Assembly (NCBI GenBank): GCA_014621425.1
Contig: JAANBB010000021.1
Span: 1 to 64,000, forward strand
From: Cylindrodendrum hubeiense
Lineage: Eukaryota > Ascomycota > Sordariomycetes > Hypocreales > Nectriaceae
DNA: 64,000 bases
Reading direction: 5' to 3'
Part shown: piece by piece, positions 1 to 12,926 of the stretch
How positions within the stretch are numbered: the stretch's first letter is position 1
How the letters are laid out: every line of letters starts with the position of its first letter
Program-made: the position numbers and the translations under genes
The notes under the pieces: generated by a model
What the model saw: the letters and a program-made list of their open reading frames with translations, nothing else
Told to the model about the DNA's origin: nothing
Databases searched by the model: none

Positions 1-525
1 CAACATTGGACTGCTTCCGTCATTCACACACCCACCAGACGTCGCTCGCTCCCACCTCGTTCCATCGGCCGCTCCTCCCTCCTGCGCCTGCATAGCACAG
101 CCGGCGCAACATCTTCTCACATCGACCGCCGATCACTTCTGGCTCCGTTCCACCCAACTGTCTATCACTCTCGACGTCTTGTCGCTTGCCATCCGTCGCC
201 CACCAATGCCAACCGGCTTTACCTAACACTCATTCCTTGATGCGCTCGTCATTTTATTTCACCTTGTCCGCCACCGCATCGTTTTCGAGGAGATAGCCCT
301 TGGGCCTTACTTGCGCTGCATCACCTGACGGCCATCGACACATCCGAACGTAGTGACCGAGACGACACTCGACAGCGAATCCGGGAATCCCAACAGCATT
401 CTTTACAGACATACGGTTACATACTCGGTTGTCTTTTGACTGACTCCGAACTCCACCGCCTTCTCGCCTGCATGGAAACAACCCGCGACCACTAACTAGG
501 GCTGCAACATTAAGCAACCGACACC
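1..525 (+). promoter_or_regulatory. 5' region and leader of the Sel1-repeat gene
   Basis: This is pyrimidine-rich DNA without a convincing ORF, directly upstream of the ATG at 526. It presumably carries the promoter and a long 5' leader of the following gene. Short ORFs on both strands here have no coding character. No TATA box is evident. Confidence 0.4.
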
Positions 526-2839
526 ATGGCGACACGCCCAACCCTTCTGGACCTGAGGGCCGACTCCCAGTACTCCAACCTTTCCGCCATCTCCAAGCCT
601 TTGCGCTCCCCTCGCCACCATATCGCTGGCGAGGCACCCCCCGAGCTGTCCCCCTTGGATGCCTTTGCCATGCAGAGCCGATTGCTTGCTCGACAGCTGC
701 AAGAAAGCGCCAAGGAGGGCAACCGCATGAGCCGACTCCCTCCCCTGACTGTAGAAAGCCCCTTGGTTGTCCAAGGTCGTTCAGAATACTTTCGCTCCAT
801 GTCCCAGGACTCCGCTTCTGATGGCGGTGATTATTCTCCTGGCCGCAGCGCTTCCGGTCTCGGGTTAAGGACAGAGCTGGAGGACGCGTTCTCCGATGAG
901 GCCGATCGTCCCAAGTCCATGCACCCGCGAATGAGCCGGATACCTCCTACGCCCGATGAGAATGTTCCTGAGATTCCGGCTCGTGATCCTTCTCGAGGCC
1001 GCCGCACCCTGTCCCAAATCGCCGAACCCGACCCGTTCTTTGGCGACGTCCGAAGGGAACGATCTCCCTCGCCGCTGCACAGTGAGACTCAATCTCAACC
1101 GGATAGACAGGTCGAGACCTCTCCCTCTCGAAAGGAGGACTCTATTTTCCTGCCCTCACCACAGCCTAACGGCTCCATCAGTGGCTCTCCAGAGAAGCAA
1201 AAGCAGCACTCATTCGACGAATTGGGGTTGGCCCCCCCTCGCGCTCTGTTTCCAAGAAGGTCGTCTAGCATCATGTCTTCACCTCTTCTGCCAACTGATG
1301 AGGAAGGCGGCTCCGGCAACATGTCTGGATCGTTCCATTCACTGCCGCCTCGGAAGCTCTCTTCTGGAAGCGTCGCCTTTGCCAGCGCATTGAACTCGCC
1401 AGGCCTTGGCTCTTTCCGCAGATCGCCCTCTGTAGGCTCGGATTCCTCTGCTCTACCTCGACCGTCTTTCAACTTCTCTCGACCGATGAGCAGGTCTGGA
1501 ACTCCTGTGATGGATTCGCCTTCCAGACAGGCATCCTCTGACAGCCAACCCTCATTCATTTTGGCTGATGACACTGCTCACACACCCGTGAGCATGTACA
1601 GCGAGGCCTTCTTAGACGCACAAGGAGAGGACAAGGGCGCACCATCGTACATTTACTCAAAGTTCTCCTTGCTCGAGGCAAGACGCTTCAGCGAGGAGAG
1701 GACGATGAAGAACCCATGCATCCAGCACAACCAGCGCAACGCATCCTTCCACTGGGAGCAGCCGGTTGTTCCTCCAAGCAATGTTCGGCGTATCGATACG
1801 AATGTTCCCCCATCACCCCCTACGCGGCCATCTAGCTCCTCTGCAAGGGCCGTCCCAGAAGAGGCCCTTAGCCCCAACAGCCCTCTGCCGCGACCATCTA
1901 CTGAGCTAAGGAAAGTACACTCTGAAAACTCACCCTCAATGCCTTCATTACAACCGTCACCTAGTCTGGGCGGAGGACGTGCATCTGAGGATAGCCCCAG
2001 GGGCCGGGGTAGAATGCCGATATCCACCAATACGAGTGACACGGCTAGCACAATACGGCCGCCGCCCACACCTCGCTCAGTGGCGCCGACCGCCTCTGAG
2101 ATGTCCGCCGAGGAACATTTGGCCAAGGGGATAGAATGCCACGAGAACGGTTCACTAAAGGAGTCAACATATCACCTTCGGCATGCTGCCAGGCTCAACG
2201 ACCCCACTGCTATGCTCCTGTATGCCCTCGCGTGCCGTCACGGATGGGGCATGCGTGCAAACCAGAAAGAGGGAGTTGAGTGGCTCAGGAAGGCCGCAGA
2301 ATACGCGAGTGTCGAAATCGCGGATGGAGAGGATCAGGTCAAGGAAGGCAAACATGTTGATGTTGTTGAAAGAAGGACCCGGAAAGCTCAGTTCGCCCTC
2401 AGCATCTATGAACTTGGTGTGAGCCATATGAATGGATGGGGTATCGAACAAGACAAATCTCTGGCATTGCGGTGCTTTGAGATCGCTGGTAGTAAGTCTT
2501 CTCCGATCTCATTTTCTGTACTCGTCCTAACATAAGCTAGATTGGGGCGATGTGGATGCTCTGGCCGAGGCTGGATTCTGCTATGCACAGGGCATAGGAT
2601 GCAAGAAGAACCTGAAGAACAGCGCCAAGTTCTACCGAATGGCCGAAGCAAAGGGAATGAGCATGGTTGGCAACAGCTGGTAAGTTTTGAGCAGATGACG
2701 TTGTAAAGGAACCAATACTAATCCTCGTCGTAGGATTCACAAGGCCAAGTATAACGAGGACGACTCAGATGCAGCCAAGAAAGACAAGAAGAAGGCCCGC
2801 AGCAAGTCTCGAACCAGAACCATGTTTGGCTTGAAATAA
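526..2839 (+). CDS. Sel1-repeat protein (Dsf2-like)
   Basis: Three exons (526-2491, 2541-2679, 2734-2839) give 736 residues; both introns have GTAAGT donors and phases close. Residues 1 to about 520 are Ser/Pro/Arg-rich and look disordered, with many SPxR/RSPS-type sites that could be phosphorylated. From about 525 to 700 there are Sel1-like (TPR-related) repeats, recognisable from the GWGM, GWGI and GIGC turns (for example YALACRHGWGM and GVSHMNGWGI). The protein ends in a very basic tail rich in Lys/Arg. This layout matches the fungal Sel1 family that includes yeast Dsf2 and is related to chitin synthase activators; the specific role is not shown by the sequence. It converges on the proteasome gene downstream. 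Confidence 0.8.
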
Positions 2840-3487
2840 GCTGATAGCCGACACCATCGACATCACCAACATACCTACAATAATGATCATGAACTCTAAC
2901 ATACCCATCTAATCGGAGTTTTGGGCGGCTGTATCGCATCACATTCGAGGTCTCTGGCATCTGAGGATGGACCTCATTTGTACTTTCTGTACTACATTAC
3001 ACATCTTGACACATTCCACATCACACCAAACAACCAATTCGAGGTTGCCACGGAAAGCGAAGGGTTAATGGACATTGGGCCTAATCGCTTGTGTGTTTGT
3101 GGGACTCATTGCGAGGGGACATAGCGCTGATTTATCCCCGTACGGTCGTACGGGGTGACTTTTTGGGTTTCGGACCAACCTGGTGCGCGGTTGCGTACCA
3201 TGCATATTTTTCTTGTTCATTTCTTGTACTGTTTCTTTCGCACATAGAGGCATTTTGGAGGAGATACAGGGCCGTGTATTGGAAAGCACGAGACTCATCT
3301 TTTGTAAGGGGCATGCATCATGGGTGTGATCATGGAGATTATTGCAAAGGTGCAGCTACCATCATCACAATCCTAGACATCAAATGAAGACCAATTCAGT
3401 GCTCCAGTTTCTAGTTTGCCCGAATGTGTTATTTGTTATTACAAAGCCATGCTGTCCCCCTCTACTAGCCCAAGTGGATCCAGCCCT
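2840..3487. other. Convergent intergenic region (3' ends)
   Basis: About 650 bases lie between two converging genes. Short ORFs overlap in several frames but none has start context, domain or codon character. I see only presumed 3' untranslated sequence of the Sel1 gene (plus) and PUP1 (minus). Confidence 0.4.
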
Positions 3488-4448
3488 TTAGGTGTCGACA
3501 TCCATCTTCTCCTCGTCCAGAGGCACCTCCTCCACTGTGACGTACCGCCCGATATCGTTCTTCTTGATGACCTTCTCGTTCAACACCGCCGTCGTGCCCT
3601 TGGGGAAAGCATAACTTTGCAGCTTGGCGCTCTTCTCGTTGGGCCTGATGAAGTTGCGCTTCAGTGTCGTCTTGTCCTTGGTGATGACAGCGACGTCGAC
3701 ATTGGATCCGGAACCCAAATCGTTGAAGATACCGGCCATGATGGCGTCACTAGCCAGCTTGATAGCATCCTCCTCGGATAGCTGGGGCTTCCACTGGGTC
3801 TCAAACACACTCATGGCTGCCAAGCTACCACTGCCCATGGTGACGTAGGGCAGCTTGTCGGTGCTGCCGTGTGCGTGGACGGTGAAGAGGTGGGTGCCGG
3901 TGGGGTCGCAGCCGGCGACGACCAGGTAGGCGCCGATGTGGCCCTGGTACCGGAAGAGGTGCTGCTTGAGAAGGGTCATGCAGGTGACGACGCGGGGTTT
4001 GCGGCCGGTGGAGAGCGAGTGCAGCTCGAGCTGGGAGGAGATGAGGGCGGTGGTGAACTCAGTATCGGCGGCGGTACCGGCACCGGCACACCAAATCTGG
4101 GGGGAGATGTAGTGGAGCTTCTCGCAGTTCTTGTCGGCAACGATGGGGCCGGAGGTGGCTCGAGTATCGGCAGCGATCTGTTGATGGAGTGTGTCAGTGT
4201 TGCTATGCTATGCTAAGGGAGCTCTTGTCGTTGGGCTGTGAGATGGACGGCCATCTGAATCGGGTGGGAAGCTCGGCGTTTGGCGTAGAACAGGCAGGGA
4301 GAGAGGGAGGAGGAGCACATACCACGACACCACCATCGAAGATGCATCCCACGATGGTTGTACCAGTGCTGGTCGCCTTGGGGAGAGGTACTCCTCGGGC
4401 GTGGAGGGCCGCATTGCGGTTGTAGTTGGAGAAGTCGAAGCCTGGCAT
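3488..4448 (-). CDS. PUP1: 20S proteasome subunit beta2 (trypsin-like)
   Basis: Two exons (4448-4323 and 4177-3488) encode a 271-residue beta-type proteasome subunit. The propeptide is residues 1-29, ending in TSTG, and the mature protein starts at Thr30 (TTIVG), the catalytic N-terminal nucleophile exposed by autolysis. Other hallmarks are ADTRAT and DKNCEKLH after the splice, [10 protein letters not shown], and [14 protein letters not shown]. The C-terminal arm ([10 protein letters not shown], ending in MDVDT) is the beta2 extension that wraps the neighbouring subunit. Length and motifs fit beta2 rather than beta1 or beta5. It is divergently transcribed from NUP159. Confidence 0.95.
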
Positions 4449-5110
4449 CGTGGATACCTCGTTCCCCCGGGTTAATAATCCAATTCAGGCGCGTTTCTAA
4501 AGTCGTATTTGGGGCGGGACGTGAGTCGTGGATGATGGAGAACTTGGGGGTATCGTCGTGGGCGGTCGTTGCAAGTGCGAGTGTGGTTGACAAGGCAGAG
4601 CTGATGACGAGGCTAAAAGCTGCCTCCAGACCGCACACAGGTACGCAGTTGAGCTTCCCGCGAGGGACGCGCCCTCATTGGCTAGCCAGTCACTGTCCAG
4701 GCTGCACTCAGGCATGAGCTCCGCACGTGACGAGATCTCGGGAGCTCCCAAAAAAGTTGCTGGCTGGGAAGCCGCGACGGGAACGGGTTTGCCGGCGCAT
4801 TTCACATCATTCGATCTTGATTCATGTTTGATAAATCCCAACATCAATCGATTCACCCCAAACATCAACAACAGCTTACGGAATCCCCCACCGCCTTGTT
4901 GATACCTAGGCGCTTTTTACTGGATTCGCAGCGCCTGGGCTGGCCAATCACGGTCCGTTGTGCCGTCCCAGAAGCACGGGTCCCCAGATTATTGCCCATC
5001 AGCCAGCCGCGCGACAGAGCTACTCCCCTGGTCGCCCAACCCGCCCCATGCGAAGGACAAATTTATGAACTTCAGGTCCTCTCTCCAAGGCCGGCTACTT
5101 CGCTTCAGTC
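4449..5110. promoter_or_regulatory. Divergent promoter between PUP1 and NUP159
   Basis: A 660-base spacer lies between two start codons facing away from each other. I see no proteasome-associated control element (GGTGGCAAA) by eye. Short ORFs across it are not coding. Confidence 0.5.
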
Positions 5111-8100
5111 ATGGCTTTCAGCTTTGGCAACTCCGGTAACGCTATGCTTGGAAGTGCGGCGGGAGCAGGAGGACTGAATACAGGACCTGATTTGGAGACG
5201 ATCCAGACAGAGGTGAGTCTGCTCTTCTCATGTTGATTTCTTTGTACGCCTGCCTGTTTGTCGCCCGAGTATCCTGACCATGATCTCTTCGCGCAGGCTC
5301 TCGGATTCCTCTCCATCGCTGGCGACGCGAAAGTTCGTCTAACCTCACCGTGGCCGTCCCTTCCATCGTCGACTGCGTCCCTTCTCAGCATCGCCTCGCG
5401 AAAAGGCCTTGTCGCCGCCGCTGGCCCCGACCAGGTCATCCTCGCCACAACGGAGTCTGTCCGCAAGGCCTTCGAAGCGGCCAAGAATGGCGACTCCGAC
5501 ATTCGCGGGTTCGAGCCCCAGCTCAAGATCCCCATGCCGATGCGCGTCTCCCAGCTCTACTTCACAGCTGATGAGAACTACCTGATTTTGTCGGCTGAAT
5601 CCGGCGGTGGTCTCGCGGTCTACGAGGTGCAAAGCCTTCTCCAGAACTCGACAAACTCTGCCTTCGAGCTGTCGACAAACGGTGAGACGTTGAGGGCGTT
5701 GATACCCAACCCGGCGCCAGAGAAGGCAGAGCTCTGTGCTATTGTGACAAACAATGGCAACCTGCACATGGCGAACTTGAAGGAGAAGCAAATCAGCAAC
5801 CCTCTCAAGACCCAAGTTAGCTGTGTCAGTTGGAGCGCCAAGGGCAAGCAGCTATGCGCTGGTTTGGCAGACGGAACGGTCTATCAGATGACGCCCGAAG
5901 GAGAGGGCAAGGCCGATATCCCTAAACCACCCAACATGGGCGATTGTCATGGTAAGTTTACATGTGATCAGTTATAGGCACTCACTAATATTCCGAATAG
6001 TGTCAAGTATTACGTGGCTCGAGAACAATCTATGGCTGTCAATTCATACATCCAACAACGAGTCTCAGCCAACATCCACCTATCACATAATTACTCGCCA
6101 ACAGCCGGCCTCGTTTACTTTCCAGAAGCTTACTGACCCTGTTGAGCCGTTCGATTCAGAGAAGACCCCTCATCACTCGATTCTGCGACTTCGAGACTTC
6201 AAACCTGCAATCCAGGATCTCCTCATTGTATGCTCGACAGCATCGACCGACATGGGCATTTTGAGCCGATCAAATACTCCTCTAGCTACCGACAGGCCTG
6301 CTGAATCTATTACTGGCGTCTTCACGACGACAGAGTTCTTGGACGACACTAGGCGGCCAACTCTTCCCATGGCAGACATGGACGAATCCACCGCGGTTGG
6401 TGTTGCACTGGATTTGTCAAGCAAAGAGAAGGTCTACAAGCCAATTCCTTCCGACGTTGAGCTTGAGGAATCGCCAGGACCCCTCCCTGGATTCTGGGCC
6501 CTGACCCACCAAGGCATTCTTTGTTCATGGTGGGTGGTCTATAATGACTCCATCAAGCAAGGGGCCACATACTCTGGCCTAACCGCTGTCGACGGATCTG
6601 GCTCGACTTCTGTACAAACTCCAGCGTCTGCGGCACCTGCTGCGACTTCTGCGTCTCCATTTTCCAACCCTGGTGCCTCAGCTTTTGGCTCGTCCGCAAC
6701 TACTTCTACTGCGTTTGGTGCCTCCTCTCAGCTCGGCCAGAAAGCTTCTCTCTGGGGAAGCACAGGCACTTCCGCCGCAGCACCCAGCACTGGAGGTGCA
6801 ACATTTGGGTCAAGCACATTTGGGTCACCTAGTTCCGCAGCTCCAGCGTTTGGCAAGCCAAGTGCTATCGGCTTTGGCCAGTCCTCTCAGATTGGTCCAA
6901 AATCGTCACCTTGGGCGGCGGCCCCATCTGGCGGCGCGGGACCGGCATCAACTTCTACCTTTGGGCAGTCCGGATTTGCTAGTTTCGCGAAAAGCGATAA
7001 CAACCAGAGCGCATTCGGTAGTGCAGTGACCTCATCCCCGTCGGCCGCGCCCTCCTCGGGAGGCTTTGCCGGCTTTGCCAGCCAAGCCGGCCAAAGTGCC
7101 TTCGCCTCCGTTACCAACAACAATAACAACACTGGCAGCGTTTTCGGCAGCGCAAACAAATCATCGAGTCCATTCGGATCTAGCTCCAACGCAGATACCG
7201 CGTTCCCGCCTCGGCAGGATAAGCCTTCTTCTGGTGGCCTCTTTGGGTCTGGCCCTTTCAAGCTGGAAAGCACTTTTAAGCCTGACCCATCTGCGAAGGA
7301 CGACATCGCCAAGCCAGCTGCGCCGTCTGGATCATCCCTGTTTGGTAATGCCTTTGGATCGGCGTTGACTGACACAGCTAACAAACCTACTGTTTCAACG
7401 CCTACTACCGCGACGAAAGATGAAGAGATGGATGCGACGGAAGAAACTCCGCAGGCCAAATCGAAGTCGTCATCGCTGTTCCCTGCACACTCCAGCCCCG
7501 AATCTACTACTCCTACATCTACTCCTGCTCCTTCGAAGTTTGCTGGATTTTCCACCACGCCCGCGTCTACGACCTCGGTCTTTGGTCAGCCATCAAACTT
7601 TGGTACCTCTGGCGGTGGTGGCCTCTTTGGTGGCTCAAAGATTGATACTCCGAAGTCGAGTGGAGGTTTGTTCGGATCACAGCAAGGAACTCCTAAAGCT
7701 AGCGGTGGTTTGTTCGCACAAACCCCTAAGCAAAGCACCTACACTGGCATATTTGGTCAGAAGTCGGAGATGCCCAAACCTGCGGAAGATAAGAGCCAAG
7801 GAATTGGAGCCCCAGAGATCAAGTTGGTGGAAGAGGTACCGCTTCCGCCTGATGCTACCAGCCGGAGCGCCTACCCCATCGGCGATTCGTCATCATCGTC
7901 AGCGACATCCAGCGCCCCTAGCCAGCCATTTGGAGCCTCAACAGTCTTTTCCAACCCGGACTCAGCCCCTCTGCCGCCCGACTTCTTGTCGACACCAAAG
8001 GCTGCTAAGCCTGATGCTCCCTTGCCTCCCGACTTCACTAAACCTAGCCAGGCTACTGACGCTCCACTGCCGCCGGACTTTGTCAATGTTTCCAAGCCGA

Positions 8101-9833
8101 CTGCGAAGTCTCAAGCCGAGGATGCTCCTTTGCCACCTGATTTCGTGAAGCCATCGAAGCCGGCAGGTTTTGATGCGCCACTCCCGCCGGATCCTGCCCG
8201 GTCGAAAGCAAACGACGCTCCCTTGCCTCCCGATTTTACTGTACCAAAAACGCGATCGCAACAGCCTTCTATGATTCCTTCAGCCCCGGAGAGCACCGAT
8301 GATGAGAGTGATTTGGACGAAGATGAGGACGAGGATGAGGACGACGACGGATCGGAAGGCAGTGGGATTGACGTCGCAAAGGACCTCAGCCCCAGCACTT
8401 CTGGTCTTACCCCAACTCCAGGATTCACGCCGCAGAGTTCGTTTGGCGGCATAGGTGGAATAACTCCTGCTAGCATCAGACAAGGTCAAGAAGCAGCTCG
8501 TCCTCTGTTTGGCGAGATCAGCCGCAATGCGCCTATGTTCCCGCGACCAACTGCGACTAGCCCCCGATCTCCAAGCCCTGTGCGAGGTGCTGTGCCTAAC
8601 CGAGTCATCCGATCCGATGCTACGAGATCGGTCAGCGCCCCTGGCATGGCATCGCAGATTCTGGGACCCAAGAAATCTCCATATGGTGCGTCAATTGTCA
8701 GTCGGGAGCCCGCAGCCCCTGCCGATGATCCGTTCATGGTTCAACATAGGAGGATGAAGGCGCGTCAGGAGGCCGAGGAGACCCAGCCCCTGGTCGATGA
8801 AGAGGATGACGAAGTCCAGAAGATCCTTGCATCTGATATTGAGGGCACATTGACCTTGCATGAATTCATTGCTCATTCAAACGTCGCACCGCCTGCGAAG
8901 GAGAGCGTCCCAAGCCAGGTTGAAGCAGTCTACCGTGACATCAACTCGATGATTGACACGCTTGGCCTGAACTCTCGAACTGTCACGTCGTTCATCAAAG
9001 GAAACACGGAAAATTCCAAGCAGGGTGGACGTACCAAAGATGACCTGGAGATCTCTGACGATTGGGTCCTGTGTGAGATTGACGAGCTGGGCGAAGTGCT
9101 AGACTCTGAGCTATACCCCGACCTTAAGGATGGACGAGTTCGTGACTTGGACGATAAGCTCGAGGCATGCCAAGAACTCTCGAGGGAAATGCACCGTCTC
9201 CGAGCTAAGCAGGAGGATCTTAAACATATCCTCACTGTCAGGACGGACCCAGACCAAGCCGACGTCACAAGGTCGCTGCCGCTTAGCGCCGAGCAAGCGA
9301 CTCAGCAGAATGAGCTGAGACGGGAATTTGCTAGGTTCTCGAAGCTTCTGGCCGAGGCCGAAGAGGCCCTCACTCTGCTCAAGACTAGAATCGTCTCGGT
9401 ATCAAGTGCTTCAGGCAAGGGCAAGGGCAATGTGCCAACTGTGGAAGCCGTGTTCCGGACCATCACCAAGATGACCAGCATGGTTGAGAAACGGAGTGGA
9501 GACATTGACATGCTGGAGAACCAGCTACGAAAGGTGCACATTGGCACTACAAGCCGGGAGGGCTCGCCCATGACACCCCAGGGGAGGAGGAGTGTGATGT
9601 TCTCGCCGGATTCTACGCCAGTACGGAACCCGCGTCACAGCTTTGCGGGAAGCATCTCGCTTGGTGCTTCCGTGAGGGCGACGCCACCACGGAAGAAGCT
9701 GAGCGGATTCAGCAGGGAGGAGAAGGGTGATCTGATGGAGAAGAGGACACGCAGACAGGCCGTGCTCCAGAAATTGAAGGGAAGCGTTGAGAAGAAAGGC
9801 GTCAATGTATGGACCATGGAGGATGTTGAATAA
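5111..9833 (+). CDS. NUP159: FG nucleoporin Nup159 (Nup214 homologue)
   Basis: Three exons (5111-5212, 5297-5951, 6001-9833) encode 1,529 residues. Residues 1 to about 440 read as the N-terminal beta-propeller that in yeast docks the mRNA-export helicase Dbp5 at the cytoplasmic side of the pore. About 450-850 is an FG region with many FGS, GLFG and SAFG units. Residues about 905-1000 hold a run of APLPPDF repeats, followed by an acidic stretch (DEDEDEDEDDD). About 1,220-1,435 is predicted coiled coil, used in yeast to join the Nup82-Nsp1 complex. The start is supported by the 34-codon first exon that splices in phase into the propeller. It is the largest gene in the window. Confidence 0.93.
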
Positions 9834-10117
9834 ACAACAGCGCACGCAACTTGGCCGAGAATGATTTCGGGGATGAATGGGACATGAAGAACTGTAGTCT
9901 AGATATTAGATAGTGTATCAATGGCCGGAACGAATATATTTCCGAGATATTTTGATTCTTGTGTTGCCCACTATGCTTGGGTAACGGAGGGTTTATCTGG
10001 GTGACTGCAGAAAATGTGAAATCAATTGCTAGTTATACACTAAATTTAGATGCTCGTTGCCCAACTCCTTGATACACCTGACATCCAAGCCCCTAGCCTT
10101 TCAATTTTGGGAACATG

Positions 10118-10355
10118 TTAAACGCTGGGAGCCGCGGGCCGAGTAAGGAGCTTGTTCTTGTTTTGGGCCTCTTTGGCAACTTGGTCCTTGGGGACGGCGT
10201 CAGAGGACTTGGAGGCGATGCGTGGAGGCTGTGGAGGCTGCTCTCCCAGCTGGCGATCGAGCTCCTCCTGGGGCGTGGCACTATGGAGTTGTTAGTTACT
10301 CTGCTAGAGAAGAGACCATGGGGAGAGGGCAGACATACACGACGAGGCTGAGCAT
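10118..10355 (-). CDS. Small protein of unknown function (59 residues, spliced)
   Basis: A 17-base first exon (10355-10339), an intron with a GTATGT donor and TAG acceptor, and a second exon (10280-10118) give a 59-residue protein. The start context, GCCACCATG, is good. The product begins MLSLVV, continues TPQEELDRQLGEQ and ends RPAAPSV; it is hydrophilic and rich in Gln, Lys and Pro, with no signal peptide or membrane segment. I do not recognise a family. The unspliced reading gives a different, Ser/Pro/Arg-rich frame that looks like a shadow. The neat splice, exact phase and coding-like composition support a real gene, but this is inference. Confidence 0.55.
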
Positions 10356-11471
10356 GGTGGCGTGGTAGTGATAAATGAAGAGGCTTGGGGTTGTGATTGG
10401 GTTGGCTAATAATGGGGTGATTGCTGAGGAGGAATTGGAGTAGAGAGTCAAAGACCGATGCCGGGAAACATGAGGCCGGAGGAAGGGAAGGGCCTCGACT
10501 TAAATACTGTCCGCCTTACTTGGGACAGCATACTCAGAGCTCCTCGACTCGGTCCAGAAGCCCGATGGTTTGCTGGGGTTGAGTTGGGCAAGGGTGCCAA
10601 GCAGGGAACATAGCGTGTCAAGGGTTTGCCAAAGAGCGTCGCTGACGTCGGTAGTGGCCAATGGCGATGCCATTGAGAATTGACGGCTGACGATTGCTAC
10701 ACCGGGAGCACAGCCGGGTCAACCGGAAGGGGGAGGGGTCATGTGCCCTTTTATTAATGTGGTTGACAAGCTCGATGATTGACGCTGATCTTGTGCTCTG
10801 GGGCGGCCGAGACGAGGCGTGAGTGGTGGCACGAGGCATGCATGGACGGTCGCCCGGTACAGGAGCTAGAGGACCATCAATTGAGCCCCCGCACCCGAAA
10901 GAGAGCTTCAGTGCAACAGTGTTGTAACAACAGAGGTCATTGGATCTGCTGGTGAGCCCGGCGCGAGCCCTCTCCGTTCGCCCCATGGTGCTTCGCGGGT
11001 TGAGAGCATGTGCTCGACTGCGGTGATCATTGCGGGATTGGGTGCGGGCCACCGATCATGAGCTCCGTGGCTAATCATTCAGCTACACCTGTAGGCGGCG
11101 GAGCAGAACAGCTATGGCGAGTCCGTACAACCTTCATATATCTACGCCCCGGAACGCCATGTAAAGCCCGTCGCCTTCACGCCTCCAGGCAATCCGGTGT
11201 CGCTCTGCCCCAGCGGACGTGACTCTTGGACCGGCATGTGGAGTCCCGGCTCGCATCCGGGATGGAGCCGACCTCCAGGTGAGCAGGTGTGGAAGGCTCG
11301 GTGTGGGTCCAGGCCGCCGTCATAGCGCATTTTCTTTCTTTCTTCACCTGCGTCTCACCGTGGAGGGGCATCAAAAAATTATTGTTTCCCCCATCACCAG
11401 CCCGCTCCCGCATCCTCACCTTGAGCCCGAGCTGCTGAGCACATCACCACGCCCGCGCACAGCTCTCGACC
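10356..11471. promoter_or_regulatory. Divergent intergenic region upstream of RPC40
   Basis: This 1.1 kb spacer separates the small minus-strand gene and RPC40. A 144-codon minus-strand ORF (10618-11052) has Arg/Ser-rich, non-coding-like content. Pyrimidine-rich tracts near 11330-11400 are typical of a promoter proximal to a fungal ATG. I see no RNA gene. Confidence 0.4.
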
Positions 11472-12671
11472 ATGCATCCCACCAAGCCGGCCGCGTGGAC
11501 CAACACTCCCGACGCGGAGGAGATTGCGCGCCGCCAGGTAAATGCCCCATTGCCCTCGTCGCAGGCCCACCCCGACTAACCGTTCGCAAAGACCGTCAAC
11601 ATCAACATCGAGACCGTCAGCAACAACATCTCGACCGACTACCCCGGCCACTTCCCCGGCGAGGACGTCGAGTTCACCATCGAGCGCTTCCGCGAGGCCT
11701 TCTCCGTCAACTTCCACCAGAACGACCAGTTCCTGTCCTCCTTCTCCCTCGTCGGCATCGACGCCTCGCTCTCCAACGCCTTCCGCCGCATCCTCCTCGC
11801 CGAGATCCCCACCCTGGCCATTGAGAATGTCTACATCGAGAACAACACCTCCGTGATCCAGGACGAGGTCCTCGCCCACCGTCTCGGCCTCATCCCCTTC
11901 AAGGGCGGCCGTGAGGGCCTCCACAACTTCCTCAAGTGGCACAAGAAGCCCGAGGTCGGCGAGGACCCCTACGCCGGTTGCTTCGACTGGAACACGGTCC
12001 GCCTCGAGCTGAATGTCGAGTGCACCGTCAACCCGGACGCCTCCCCGGCCGAGGATGACCCCCTCAAGGCCTACAACAACGCCCACGTCTACGCCAAGGA
12101 CCTCGTCTTCGTGCCCACCGGTAAGCAGGAGGAGTACTTTAGCGGCGAGAACGCCATTATGCCGACCAACCCGGACATCCTCATCGCCAAGCTGCGACCC
12201 CGCCAGTCCATCAACCTTGCCATGCACATGCACAAGGGCATCGGCTCTGACCACGCCAAGTTCTCCCCCGTCGCCACGGCCTCTTACCGATTACTCCCCA
12301 CCATCACCATCACCAAGCCCATTCTCGGCGCCGACGCCGAAAAGTTTGCCAAGTGTTTCCCCAAGGGCGTCATCGGCCTCGAGAAGGTTACCAAGAAGGA
12401 GGCGGCCAAGAAGGGCAGTGGATACGAGGGCCAAGAGGGCCAGGCCAAGGCCGTGGTGGTGGACGCTATGAAGGACACCGTGAGCCGCGAGTGCCTGCGA
12501 CATGCAGAGTTCGAGGGCAAGGTGAAGTTGGGCCGAAGGAGAGACCACTTCATCTTCTCCATTGAGAGCACGGGACAGTGGGATAGCGATGAACTTTTCC
12601 TCGAGTCCGTCAAACACATGAAGCTCAAGTGCAAGAAGCTCGAGCAGCAGGTCATTAACATGGCGCGGTAG
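11472..12671 (+). CDS. RPC40: DNA-directed RNA polymerases I and III subunit AC40
   Basis: Two exons (11472-11537, 11592-12671) encode 381 residues. The alpha/Rpb3-like architecture is visible: a first dimerisation part with SLSNAFRRILLAEIPT and AIENVYIENNTSVIQDEVLAHRLG (written in pieces here), a central insert domain, and the second dimerisation part with GQWDSDELFLESV near the C-terminus. The family pairs with AC19 to nucleate assembly of Pol I and Pol III. The LIPF after HRLGL and lack of the Rpb3 Zn-binding CxC cluster favour AC40 over Rpb3. Codon use is strongly C-ending, as expected of a highly expressed gene. It converges on UBA3. Confidence 0.93.
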
Positions 12672-12926
12672 CCGGCTGGGTGTTATTTGCTTTGTACTAT
12701 AATTTTCTTGGCTTTTTCTTTCGCTCACTTGCGGGTAGATAAAAAGGGATGATACCATGACCAACGCTTTTATGTTCGACTTGGTCGCAGCGTCTTTACT
12801 ACGTGAACATGGCCTGCTCCTCTAGTCTTGTTCATCTCGTCTTGTCTCGTTACAAATCTTAAAACGCCAGAAAATGCCCAAAAATCACGAATCGACGCCA
12901 TTTCCCATTCTCGTTTTTATTATCAC

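Noticed and set aside
6887..7558. 223-codon minus-strand ORF inside NUP159
   Set aside because: Shadow of the FG-repeat region; composition only mirrors the repeats.
10618..11052. 144-codon minus-strand ORF before RPC40
   Set aside because: Arg/Ser/His-rich random composition and no recognisable motif.
11394..12254. Long 286-codon ORF on the minus strand
   Set aside because: It is antisense to RPC40, whose codons are strongly C-ending; this opens the reverse frame. The translation is a Val/Gly/Asp-rich string with no domain.
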